NCBI RefSeq assembly: GCF_003260995.1 | Contig: NZ_CP030040.1 | Coordinates: 3,658,109 to 3,722,108, forward strand | Direction of reading: 5' to 3' | Source: Acetobacterium sp. KB-1 | GTDB lineage: Bacteria; Bacillota; Clostridia; Eubacteriales; Eubacteriaceae | Length of the DNA stretch: 64,000 bases | Shown here: one piece after another, positions 36,166 through 44,514 of the stretch | Layout of the letters: every line of letters starts with the position of its first letter | Numbering within the stretch: position 1 is the first letter of the stretch | Position numbers and translations under genes: made by a program | Notes under the pieces: model-generated | The model's input: the letters and a program-made list of their open reading frames with translations, nothing else | Told to the model about the DNA's origin: nothing | The model's database searches: none

Positions 36166-38673
36166 ATGAATAAAAAACCAGAACTGCTGGCACCTGCCGG
36201 AACAAGAGAAGCGGTCATTGCGGCCATCAATGGTGGTGCGGATGCAGTCTATTTTGGTGGCAAATCCTTTAATGCCCGTCGCAACGCCAAAAATATGACA
36301 GACGAAGAAATAACGGAAGCGGTTGCCCTTTGTCAGAAGCATCAGGTGAAAGTCTATATCACCTTGAATATATTAATTAAAAATAGTGAAATGAGTGAAT
36401 TGGTTAACACCCTTAATTTTCTAAAAGATCTTAATCTGGATGGTCTGATTGTTCAGGATATCGGACTTATTTATTTGATCCGTCACTATTTTCCGGAATT
36501 CAAGCTCCAGACCAGTACCCAGGCTTCCGTTTATGGGCTGGAAGGGGTGTTGTTTTTTCAGGAACAAGGATTTTCGCGAGTGGTTCTGCCCCGGGAAATG
36601 CCTTTAACTCAGGTAGCTGAAATCAAGAAAAAAGTCGAAGTGGAATTAAAGATATTCTCCCATGGAGCCTTGTGTTATGCTTATTCTGGTCAATGCTTAA
36701 TGAGCAGCATGATCGGCGGTCGCAGTGGTAACCGGGGTCTCTGTGCTCAGCCCTGCCGGAAAGTTTATAAACTTTTTGATGAAGGCAATCGCCTGATCCA
36801 GGAAGGCTATCTCCTCAGTCCCAAGGACTTAAACACCTTAGATGACCTGGAGACAATCATCGCCTCAGAAGTGGATTCGCTAAAAATAGAAGGCCGGATG
36901 AAAACGCCGGAATACGTTTATGGGATTACCCGAGCCTATCGCGAAGCCATTGATGCCGCTGCTGGAGAGACGGGTGAAAAAACAATCGATGATCAGGCGG
37001 TAATGCAGGTGTTTAATCGGGATTTCACCCGCGGACATCTTTTTAATGAAGCGGCACTTTTAAATGCTCAGGTGGGTAAGAATCGGGGCGTTTTAATTGG
37101 TCAGATTGTCAATTTACCTAAAACAGCAAAAAACCAGAATAAAAAAAGTGCCTATCAGCCCTTGGGGATTCGCCTTTATGAGCAGGCTGAGCTTCATGTC
37201 GGAGATGGCTTATCCTTTGGCGAGGACGGAAAAAGCGGTGCCAAAGTGGATGCGCTTTTTACCCCGGAAGGTCGGCGACTGGAAAAAGGTTACGGTGGCG
37301 AAACCGTAGCCATTCCCAGTCGCTACGCAGCTTCACCTGGAACACCGATTTATAAAAACTTCGATAAAAACTTAATGGATAACCTTAAACAACAGGGCTC
37401 TCAATCGCTTGAACAACCCGGTGCTGCAGTGAATTTTAAACTGCTTCTCAAGCGTGGTAAACCGGCTGAAATAGTAGCTGTTACCCAGGAGTATTCGGTC
37501 ACTTATACAGCCGCTTTCTGTCCCGAAGTACCGCTGAAAAATCCCATTGATGAGGCGATGGTCCGGGAGCAGATTTCCCGAATTGGTGGCACCGGCTACG
37601 AACTGGGTACCATTTCCATGGCGTTGGATGATCGGATTTTTCTATCCCGCAGCCAGTTAAATACGCTGCGGAAAGAAGTATTACTTAAATTGGCGGAGGT
37701 GTTGGCAGACGCGCAAACAAATGACAAAAAGATCGGCAATTTAGATCAATCAATCACCATAGTTCCGCTGGAACAGGAATTAAAAGGCAAGTCGGAACGA
37801 CTAGAGCAACAGCGCTCTGAACAAGATAACGCCCCAAAACGGGTTTCACTGGCATTTGAAAAAATGCCGGATAGCCTGTTTTTACAGCGATTGGATGGAC
37901 TGGGATTGGATCAAGTCGTGCTGCCCTTATTTGGTGAAGCGGTGACTGATAAAATAGCGCTCCTTAAAGATTTAGGTGTTGAGGTGTTACTTAAAACGCC
38001 TAAGATTATGGATGATGATCTGACCCAACAGACCCGGCGATTATTATCCCGATTATTAGGCGCAGCGATGAAACCGGATGGCTTCTTAATCGGTAACTAT
38101 GAAGCCCTTCATCTGCTAAATAATGAAAATCTTTATTTAGAGGCGGATCAATCATTTAACCTCTTTAATACCCTGGCAACCCGGGCGTTAAACGAGTGGG
38201 GCGTTGGTGGTGGTGTGTTATCGCCGGAATTAAATGAAGCAGAGCTTGCCGAAATGACAATAAATTCAGCTATCCAAACGGTGTTACCGGTATACGGTGT
38301 TCAGGAGCTGATGGTCAGTAAAAAATGTTTGTTTGGTTGTAAATCCTGTCCAGAAAAGAATAAAACCGGTTTGTGTCATCAGGAAATGACCGGGAAATTG
38401 GTGGATGAACGGGGGTTTGGTTTTCCGGCTGAAAGGGATGCTCAGGGTCTGATTCATATTTATAATGGCGATATCTTGTTTTTAAGGGAAGAAATCCTGG
38501 CACTCAAAGCCGTCGATACCTGGCGAATTAACCACCGCAACGAAAGCATGGAAAAATTAAGAACCCTTATCGGCTATTACAGCCAGGGGATTTATGATAA
38601 GCATTGGGGTCTTCCGGAAGGGCTTGGAACCGAAGGCACCACCCGGGGAAGTTTTAAACGAGGCGTGAAATAG
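36166..38673 (+). CDS. U32-family peptidase / RlhA-TrhP-like RNA hydroxylation protein with DUF3656
   Basis: 835 residues. Residues 1-330 are the U32 domain: PELLAPAGTREAVIAAINGGADAVYFGG, then the signature GALCYAYSGQCLMSSMIGGRSGNRGLCAQPCR with the conserved cysteines, then LSPKDLNTLDDL and SLKIEGRMKTPEYVYGITRAYR. A DUF3656-type middle region follows, and a C-terminal region holds CLFGCKSCPEKNKTGLCHQ. In E. coli related proteins (RlhA, TrhP) hydroxylate rRNA or tRNA, so the old peptidase label is doubtful. It is the first gene of a run with mutS2, which follows after 13 bases. Confidence 0.88.
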   Translation: MNKKPELLAPAGTREAVIAAINGGADAVYFGGKSFNARRNAKNMTDEEITEAVALCQKHQVKVYITLNILIKNSEMSELVNTLNFLKDLNLDGLIVQDIGLIYLIRHYFPEFKLQTSTQASVYGLEGVLFFQEQGFSRVVLPREMPLTQVAEIKKKVEVELKIFSHGALCYAYSGQCLMSSMIGGRSGNRGLCAQPCRKVYKLFDEGNRLIQEGYLLSPKDLNTLDDLETIIASEVDSLKIEGRMKTPEYVYGITRAYREAIDAAAGETGEKTIDDQAVMQVFNRDFTRGHLFNEAALLNAQVGKNRGVLIGQIVNLPKTAKNQNKKSAYQPLGIRLYEQAELHVGDGLSFGEDGKSGAKVDALFTPEGRRLEKGYGGETVAIPSRYAASPGTPIYKNFDKNLMDNLKQQGSQSLEQPGAAVNFKLLLKRGKPAEIVAVTQEYSVTYTAAFCPEVPLKNPIDEAMVREQISRIGGTGYELGTISMALDDRIFLSRSQLNTLRKEVLLKLAEVLADAQTNDKKIGNLDQSITIVPLEQELKGKSERLEQQRSEQDNAPKRVSLAFEKMPDSLFLQRLDGLGLDQVVLPLFGEAVTDKIALLKDLGVEVLLKTPKIMDDDLTQQTRRLLSRLLGAAMKPDGFLIGNYEALHLLNNENLYLEADQSFNLFNTLATRALNEWGVGGGVLSPELNEAELAEMTINSAIQTVLPVYGVQELMVSKKCLFGCKSCPEKNKTGLCHQEMTGKLVDERGFGFPAERDAQGLIHIYNGDILFLREEILALKAVDTWRINHRNESMEKLRTLIGYYSQGIYDKHWGLPEGLGTEGTTRGSFKRGVK

Positions 38674-38686
38674 AGGAGTGAAATAA

Positions 38687-41056
38687 ATGGATCAAAGAAG
38701 TTTGAAGGTCTTGGAATATCATAAAATATTAAAAAGTCTGGGAGAATATTGTGTTACCCAGGGTGGGAAGGAGCAGGCGAAGCATCTGTTGCCGATGGAA
38801 AGCCTGACGGCAGTTAATCGGGGCCTTGATTTAACCAACGAAAGTCTGGGGATGATTCTTCGCAATGGTCGTCCACCCTTAGCGGAGGTACCCAATACCA
38901 GCGATTATGTCAAGCGGGCGGCGATTGGCTCAATGCTGTCGATGAAAGAATTGTTGTCGATTGCGACCTTACTGCGGATCGCCCGGGACATGGACAATTA
39001 TTATCATGGCGATACGCAGATGGATACCCTGGTGTTACTAAAGGATCTGTTTGCCGCTCTGGAAACCTGTGAAGAACTGGAAAAGGAAATAAGCCGAAAA
39101 ATTCTGGGACCAGAAGAAATGGCGGATAACGCCTCCCGGGAACTGTCGCGGATTCGGCGGGAGATGCAGTTTAAATACAAGCGAATTACCGAAAAACTCA
39201 GCCATATGATCAGTTCAACCGCTTATGAAAAAATACTTCAGGAAAAAATCGTTACGATCCGCAACAATCGCTATGTTATTCCTGTCAAGCAGGAATACCG
39301 CAGCCAGGTTCCCGGGATTGTTCTGGATAAGTCGGCTAGCGGCGTAACCCTTTTTATTGAACCGATGGCCGTGGTGGAACTAAACAACGATATCAAAATC
39401 CTGGTCACCGAAGAAGAACAGGAGATCGTCCGGATTCTTAAAGATCTCACCCAGAAGGTGGCCGATTTGCGGGATGAAATTATTTGTAATTATGATGTCC
39501 TGGTGGATTTGGATTTTCAGTTTGGCAAAGGCAAGTATGGCCTGACCATCAATGGCGTCAGAACCAGTGTCACCGAAACCGGTGCCATTTTGCTGTTACG
39601 GGCCAAGCATCCGCTGATTCCCGATGATCAGGTTGTCGCCTCAGATATTTATTTTGATGATGACATCGATACCATGGTCATCACCGGGCCAAATACCGGA
39701 GGGAAAACGGTCTCCTTAAAAACGATCGGGTTATTGAACCTGATGGTTCAGTCGGGGCTTTTTGTCCCGGTTCGGGAGGGCAGTAAAACCCGGATTTTTG
39801 CGGATATCTTTGCCGATATCGGGGATGAGCAAAGCATTGAGCAAAGTCTTAGTACCTTCTCTTCTCATATGACCAATATTGTCGAGATTATGAATAAGGC
39901 AGACCATAACGCGCTGGTATTGTTTGATGAACTGGGTGCCGGCACTGACCCCACCGAAGGAGCAGCGCTGGCCATTTCGATTCTTAATGCTCTGCATTTG
40001 CGCCGGGTAACCAGTGTATCGACCACCCATTACAGCGAGCTGAAAGAATACGCCCTGGTTACTCCGGGAGTAGTCAATGCCAGTGTTGAATTTGATGTCA
40101 AAACCCTGAGGCCGACCTATCGTCTGTTAATTGGGGTGCCGGGAAAATCCAACGCCTTTGAAATCGCCATGCGTTTGGGGCTCGGTGAAGAGGTCATTGA
40201 AAATGCCCGGGAACTGATCAAGAATGAGGCCATCCGCTTTGAAGAAACGCTGATTAAAATTGATGAAAAGCGTCGTCGTACTGAAGCCGAGCATGATGCC
40301 ATCATTCGCCTGAAGCAGGAAACCGAAGCTCTGAAAGGGCAAATGGATCGACAAAAGCAGCAGTTTGCCGACGAACAAAAAGCACTGCTCCAAAAAGCTC
40401 AGGAAGAAGCGATGGAAATTGTTAAAAAAACGCGAGCCGAAACCGAAGAAATTTATCGCGAAATAAGGACCATTCAGGAAACCACGACCAATGCGGTTAA
40501 AGATAATAAAGAACTGGAAGCGATTCGCAAGCGGATTAAAGAAAAAGAAAAAAATATTTATCAATTTGGCAGCCGACCCCAAAATTATCAGGGGGCGGCT
40601 CTGGAGATGGATGACCTTCGCGTTGGGATGAAGGTTTACATCAACAGCCTGCGCCGGGAAGGGGAGGTTTTAAACCTGCTTCCCAATGAAAATAAAGCCA
40701 TGATTCAGGCGGAGATGATCAAGCTTAAGGTCGATGTCGGCGATCTGAGTGTTTCAACGGCACTGGCTAAGCCGGAAGAGAAAAAGGTCACTTATAAAAA
40801 GGTGGATCGTCATGTGATGGATACAAAGCTTGATCTCCGTGGGAAAAATGGCGAAGAATCGCTATATCTGGTCGATAAGATGATCGGTGACGCGATGCTC
40901 TCAGGCAACAAGCAGCTTGTAATTGTCCACGGTAAGGGCACCGGAAGGCTCCGGGAGATCATTCATGAATACCTTAAAGGAAACCCCTTAATCGAAGAGT
41001 TCCGTTTGGGTGCGATGAACGAAGGCGGCTCCGGGGTGACCATCGTGACGCTATAA
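38687..41056 (+). CDS. mutS2: MutS2 endonuclease / ribosome-collision rescue ATPase
   Basis: 789 residues. The core MutS ATPase has Walker A ITGPNTGGKTVSLKTIG, then SLSTFSSHMTNI and LVLFDELGAGTDPTEGAALA (Walker B). A long charged coiled-coil (about 510-640) links to a C-terminal Smr nuclease domain, DLRGKNGEESLYLVDKMI and VIVHGKGTGRLREIIHEYL. There is no N-terminal mismatch-recognition domain, which separates it from MutS1. MutS2 suppresses recombination in some bacteria and splits collided ribosomes in Bacillus. A 166-base gap follows, with GACACAA/TTGTGTC arms but no clear terminator. Confidence 0.95.
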   Translation: MDQRSLKVLEYHKILKSLGEYCVTQGGKEQAKHLLPMESLTAVNRGLDLTNESLGMILRNGRPPLAEVPNTSDYVKRAAIGSMLSMKELLSIATLLRIARDMDNYYHGDTQMDTLVLLKDLFAALETCEELEKEISRKILGPEEMADNASRELSRIRREMQFKYKRITEKLSHMISSTAYEKILQEKIVTIRNNRYVIPVKQEYRSQVPGIVLDKSASGVTLFIEPMAVVELNNDIKILVTEEEQEIVRILKDLTQKVADLRDEIICNYDVLVDLDFQFGKGKYGLTINGVRTSVTETGAILLLRAKHPLIPDDQVVASDIYFDDDIDTMVITGPNTGGKTVSLKTIGLLNLMVQSGLFVPVREGSKTRIFADIFADIGDEQSIEQSLSTFSSHMTNIVEIMNKADHNALVLFDELGAGTDPTEGAALAISILNALHLRRVTSVSTTHYSELKEYALVTPGVVNASVEFDVKTLRPTYRLLIGVPGKSNAFEIAMRLGLGEEVIENARELIKNEAIRFEETLIKIDEKRRRTEAEHDAIIRLKQETEALKGQMDRQKQQFADEQKALLQKAQEEAMEIVKKTRAETEEIYREIRTIQETTTNAVKDNKELEAIRKRIKEKEKNIYQFGSRPQNYQGAALEMDDLRVGMKVYINSLRREGEVLNLLPNENKAMIQAEMIKLKVDVGDLSVSTALAKPEEKKVTYKKVDRHVMDTKLDLRGKNGEESLYLVDKMIGDAMLSGNKQLVIVHGKGTGRLREIIHEYLKGNPLIEEFRLGAMNEGGSGVTIVTL

Positions 41057-41222
41057 AAAAAGTCGACACAATTTAGAAAAGTGGCGATCACTTAGCGATA
41101 ATACTTGTGTCAACAGATGCCATCAGACAGTTAAAAATTAACCTTGTAAATTTACAGCACCCATAATACAATTAATGAGAAAATTTCACAAGCACTTAGA
41201 ATTTTGTAATTTTGGAGGAAAC

Positions 41223-41756
41223 ATGATTTTATCGGATAAAACCATTTATAAATATTTAGAAAGCGGTGAGTTGGTCATCGACCCACTGGAAAAGGGCCAG
41301 GTGCAGCCGGCATCCGTGGACATTCGTTTGGGGACCAGCTTTTTAAAACTGGATGAGAATAATTTTGAGGCCATGTCGCTTACAGACGAAATTAAGTATA
41401 TATCCATGGAAGCAGATGAGATTGTTATTCCATCGAATTCGTTTCTTTTGGCAACAACGATGGAGTATATTAAGCTGCCCTGCAACCTGACGGCCTTTGT
41501 GGAGGGACGAAGCTCCATTGGTCGGATGGGGTTATTTATTCAGAATGCGGGATGGGTGGATCCGGGCTTTGAAGGGGAGATTACCCTGGAACTTTATAAT
41601 GCCAACCGCCTGCCCATTAAACTGGAAAAGGGTCGACGGATCTGCCAACTGGTCTTTGCCCAAATGGATGGTATGGCCTTAAACCCCTATCAGGGGAAAT
41701 ATCAGGGGCAACGTTCGGCAGTGGGAAGCCGCATTTTTCTCGATGAGGAATGCTGA
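41223..41756 (+). CDS. dcd: dCTP deaminase
   Basis: About 177 residues. ATG at 41223 gives [21 protein letters not shown], the usual family start, and has GGAGG before it; the longer start at 41175 is not supported. Motifs are [37 protein letters not shown] with the catalytic glutamate, and GRRICQLVF. It turns dCTP into dUTP for thymidylate synthesis. The sequence does not show clearly whether dUMP is made directly (DCD-DUT type). It comes before the cysteine desulfurase gene by 45 bases. Confidence 0.92.
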   Translation: MILSDKTIYKYLESGELVIDPLEKGQVQPASVDIRLGTSFLKLDENNFEAMSLTDEIKYISMEADEIVIPSNSFLLATTMEYIKLPCNLTAFVEGRSSIGRMGLFIQNAGWVDPGFEGEITLELYNANRLPIKLEKGRRICQLVFAQMDGMALNPYQGKYQGQRSAVGSRIFLDEEC

Positions 41757-41801
41757 TTCGGATCAGTAAAAACCTGACCCCGTGAGAGAAGGATCAAAAC
41801 G

Positions 41802-42968
41802 ATGAAAGAAATTTATTTAGATAATGCGGCAACCACCAGGGTCCATCCCCAGGTTGCTAAGAAGATGATGGATGCCCTGATGAATAACTATGGGAATCCA
41901 TCATCACTCCACCGCTTGGGAATTCGGAGTGAACAAGCCATCAAGGAAGTTCGGGAAGCAGTCGCCCAAAGCCTGAACTGCCAAACCCCGGAAATCTATT
42001 TTACTTCGGGTGGAACCGAAGGTAATAATATGATTATCCAGGGGGTGGTAGAGAATAAAAAACGTAATCGAATGCGAATTATCACCTCAGCGATTGAACA
42101 CCCATCGGTACTGGATGTATTTACCTTTTATGAAAACCATCAGATTGAAGTCGTTGTTCTCGGGGTAGACACCCAGGGACACATTGACCAGGATCAACTA
42201 AAAGCGGCGATCAACGAAGAAACCATCTTAGTCAGCATTATGGGGGTGAACAATGAACTGGGAACCATTCAGGATCTAAAAGCGATTGGCAAGATCGTCA
42301 AGATGGTGAATCCCAAATGTGTTTTTCATGCCGATTTTGTTCAGGGCTTTATGAAGATCCCCGTCGATGTTAAAGCTTGCCAGTTGGACGCTTTAACGCT
42401 GTCAGGCCATAAGATTTTTGGACCTAAAGGGGTGGGTGCGGTTTATATAAAAAAGGGTACGGATATTAAACCGTTGCTGCGGGGCGGCGGCCAGGAAAGC
42501 AATATGCGTTCGGGGACGGAAAATGTCCCGGGAATTATTGGTTTAGGAGAAGCCATTCGTTTGCGGAAAGACTCGTTTACCGCTGAGTTTGAAGTGATTA
42601 GAAACCTGCGAGCTGCTTTTATCGACGAAATCGAGGCGAAGATCGATGATATCAAAATAAACGGGGATCTCAATGGCAGTCCCTATGTGCTCAACGTTTC
42701 CTTTAACCGGGTACGGGGCGAGGTGTTGCTGCACAGCCTCGAAGCCAAAGGGATTTTTGTCTCTACCGGCTCAGCCTGTTCGTCTCATAAAAAGGAGAAA
42801 CAGTATGTTCTTAAAGCGATTGGGCTGGCCGAAGAATATAAAGAAGGAACCATTCGCATCAGCTTTTCAAATGACATCACCCAAGACGATGTTAAGCCCG
42901 CGGTGGCAGCCATTGCCCAGGCAGTGGCAAGCTTACGGCTATTAGTTAAACCAAGAAAAAATAGATGA
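41802..42968 (+). CDS. cysteine desulfurase (NifS/IscS family)
   Basis: 388 residues. PLP-binding lysine lies in TLSGHKIFGPKGVGAVYI. The N-terminal YLDNAATTRVHP and GNPSSLHRLG, and the active cysteine loop STGSACSSHKKEKQ, are standard for class I desulfurases. It makes persulfide sulfur from cysteine. The gene ends 16 bases before thiI, so it most likely feeds sulfur to ThiI for 4-thiouridine in tRNA, as NifZ-type desulfurases do in Bacillus. A general role in Fe-S assembly cannot be excluded. Confidence 0.94.
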   Translation: MKEIYLDNAATTRVHPQVAKKMMDALMNNYGNPSSLHRLGIRSEQAIKEVREAVAQSLNCQTPEIYFTSGGTEGNNMIIQGVVENKKRNRMRIITSAIEHPSVLDVFTFYENHQIEVVVLGVDTQGHIDQDQLKAAINEETILVSIMGVNNELGTIQDLKAIGKIVKMVNPKCVFHADFVQGFMKIPVDVKACQLDALTLSGHKIFGPKGVGAVYIKKGTDIKPLLRGGGQESNMRSGTENVPGIIGLGEAIRLRKDSFTAEFEVIRNLRAAFIDEIEAKIDDIKINGDLNGSPYVLNVSFNRVRGEVLLHSLEAKGIFVSTGSACSSHKKEKQYVLKAIGLAEEYKEGTIRISFSNDITQDDVKPAVAAIAQAVASLRLLVKPRKNR

Positions 42969-42984
42969 CAGGAGCAAAAAAATA

Positions 42985-44145
42985 ATGGAACATGTTATTC
43001 TGGTTCGATACGGGGAGATTGCCCTAAAAGGGTTGAACCGTAATTATTTTATCGAATTATTGGCAAAAAATATCAGAACTACCCTGCGCAGTGTACCATC
43101 GGCAAAGGTTAAAAAAATACAGGGGCGCTTGATTGTTAATGTCAGCGATGAAGATCTAAACCGGGCCATGGAGCGGGTGCAAAAAGTATTCGGGATTGTC
43201 TCCATTAGCCCGGCTATCGTCATTGACAGTGATATTACGGCGATTGAAGAAAATGCCATTGAGCAGGTACGATCGGCACAGGACATCAAAACCTTTAAGA
43301 TCACCGCCAAACGGGGCGATAAAACCTTCCCGATCAAATCCCCCGATCTATGCTGTCGTCTGGGTGAAGTGGTGTTGGATAACGTTACGGGTATCACCGT
43401 CGATATTCACAGCCCGGATTTAAATCTGTGGGTGGAAGTTCGCGAACAGACCTATATGTATCATCAGTTTATTGCTTGCAACGGCGGTTTGCCGGTCGGC
43501 TGCAGCGGCAAAGGGGCACTTTTATTATCCGGCGGCATCGATAGTCCGGTGGCCGGTTATCTGATGGCTAAGCGGGGGGTCGAAGTCATTGGCGTCTATT
43601 TCCACAGCTTCCCCTTCACCAGTGACCGGACCAAGGAAAAGGTTATCGATCTGGCTAAGATCATGAGTCAGTATTGCGGCAAAATCAAACTCTTTGTCGT
43701 ACCCTTTACCGAGATCCAAACCAAGATTGTGGAAATGTGTCCGGATCGGCAGACGACCATTATTATGCGTCGCTATATGATGCGGATTGCTGAGATGATT
43801 GCCAATAACGAAGGGGCCAAGGCGATGATTACCGGGGAAAGCCTGGGTCAGGTTGCCAGCCAGACGATGGAAGGGTTGGCGGCTACCAACGCGGTGGCCG
43901 AAATGCCAGTTTTTAGACCGCTGATTGGTTTTGATAAAACTGAAATTGTCAAGATTGCCGAAACCATTGGCACCTTTGAAACTTCGATCCTACCCTATGA
44001 AGATTGCTGTACCATTTTTGTGCCCAAACATCCGGAAACCAAACCAAAGGTTTCGGAGATGCTACGTTCCGAAGAAAAGATTTCGGAAATGATGGTAGAG
44101 ATGATGGCCACAGCCGTGGCCGAATCTGAAGTGGTCACACTCTAG
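42985..44145 (+). CDS. thiI: tRNA 4-thiouridine synthetase ThiI
   Basis: 386 residues, the short form without a rhodanese domain. The N-terminal ferredoxin-like and THUMP domains (about 1-165) precede the PP-loop LLSGGIDSPVAGYLMAKRG, then the PFRPLIGFDKTEI-type segment seen as VFRPLIGFDKTEIVKIA and the YEDCCTIFVPKHP motif. It thiolates U8 of tRNA, with sulfur probably from the adjacent desulfurase. In some species it also serves thiamine synthesis. GGAGC precedes the ATG. Confidence 0.96.
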   Translation: MEHVILVRYGEIALKGLNRNYFIELLAKNIRTTLRSVPSAKVKKIQGRLIVNVSDEDLNRAMERVQKVFGIVSISPAIVIDSDITAIEENAIEQVRSAQDIKTFKITAKRGDKTFPIKSPDLCCRLGEVVLDNVTGITVDIHSPDLNLWVEVREQTYMYHQFIACNGGLPVGCSGKGALLLSGGIDSPVAGYLMAKRGVEVIGVYFHSFPFTSDRTKEKVIDLAKIMSQYCGKIKLFVVPFTEIQTKIVEMCPDRQTTIIMRRYMMRIAEMIANNEGAKAMITGESLGQVASQTMEGLAATNAVAEMPVFRPLIGFDKTEIVKIAETIGTFETSILPYEDCCTIFVPKHPETKPKVSEMLRSEEKISEMMVEMMATAVAESEVVTL

Positions 44146-44213
44146 TTCATAATTTATGACTTTTTCAGATTAGTTTTTTATTTTGATAAAATTATGAATA
44201 AACAACTGAAGCA

Positions 44214-44401
44214 GTACCGACAATTGTTATATCATGTTGTACGCATCGGAGCGGACACGGCAGAGCCTGTCCGATTCTGCGCGCAGGCAACGAGCCAATC
44301 ATAAGCTTGCTTATAGTTGGCGACTGCCCGCGACCAATGCGAAAGGAGCGTAGCAGATTTCGCATGGCGCGGCGAACAACAGATTAACAATTGGTCGGTA
44401 C
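44214..44401. repeat. 188-bp palindromic element with terminal inverted repeats and internal hairpins
   Basis: Ends: GTACCGACAATTGTTA and its reverse complement (one extra G) at 44385-44401. Inside: TGTTGT/ACAACA, CGGACA...TGTCCG, palindrome CTGCGCGCAG, GCCAA...TTGGC around ATAAGC, and ATGCGAAA/TTTCGCAT. The GC content is clearly above the flanking AT-rich DNA. No coding frame is convincing. It looks like a non-autonomous palindromic insertion (MITE/REP-like) or a structured RNA between thiI and hflX. Confidence 0.8.
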
Positions 44402-44421
44402 GGTAGTTTACAGAAAACCTG

Positions 44422-44448
44422 ACCAGGCAATCATTTTGCCTGGTTTTT
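44422..44448 (+). terminator. intrinsic terminator before hflX
   Basis: ACCAGGCAA pairs with TTGCCTGGT around TCATT, followed by TTTT. It ends transcripts coming from dcd-thiI. Confidence 0.9.
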
Positions 44449-44452
44449 GTGT

Positions 44453-44458
44453 TATAAT
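44453..44458 (+). promoter_or_regulatory. -10 box of hflX promoter
   Basis: TATAAT right after the terminator and 57 bases before hflX. Confidence 0.55.
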
Positions 44459-44514
44459 AAGTCATTCGATTAATCATTTTACAAATCATTTTATTAAGAT
44501 AAAAGGAAAAAATA

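Noticed and set aside
40127-40582. 151-codon minus-strand frame inside mutS2
   Set aside because: Phe-rich shadow of the coiled-coil coding region; no motif and no ribosome binding site.
44146-44198. TTCATAATTT/AAATTATGAA inverted repeat after thiI
   Set aside because: Ten-base arms but AT-only and widely spaced. Probably chance in AT-rich DNA.
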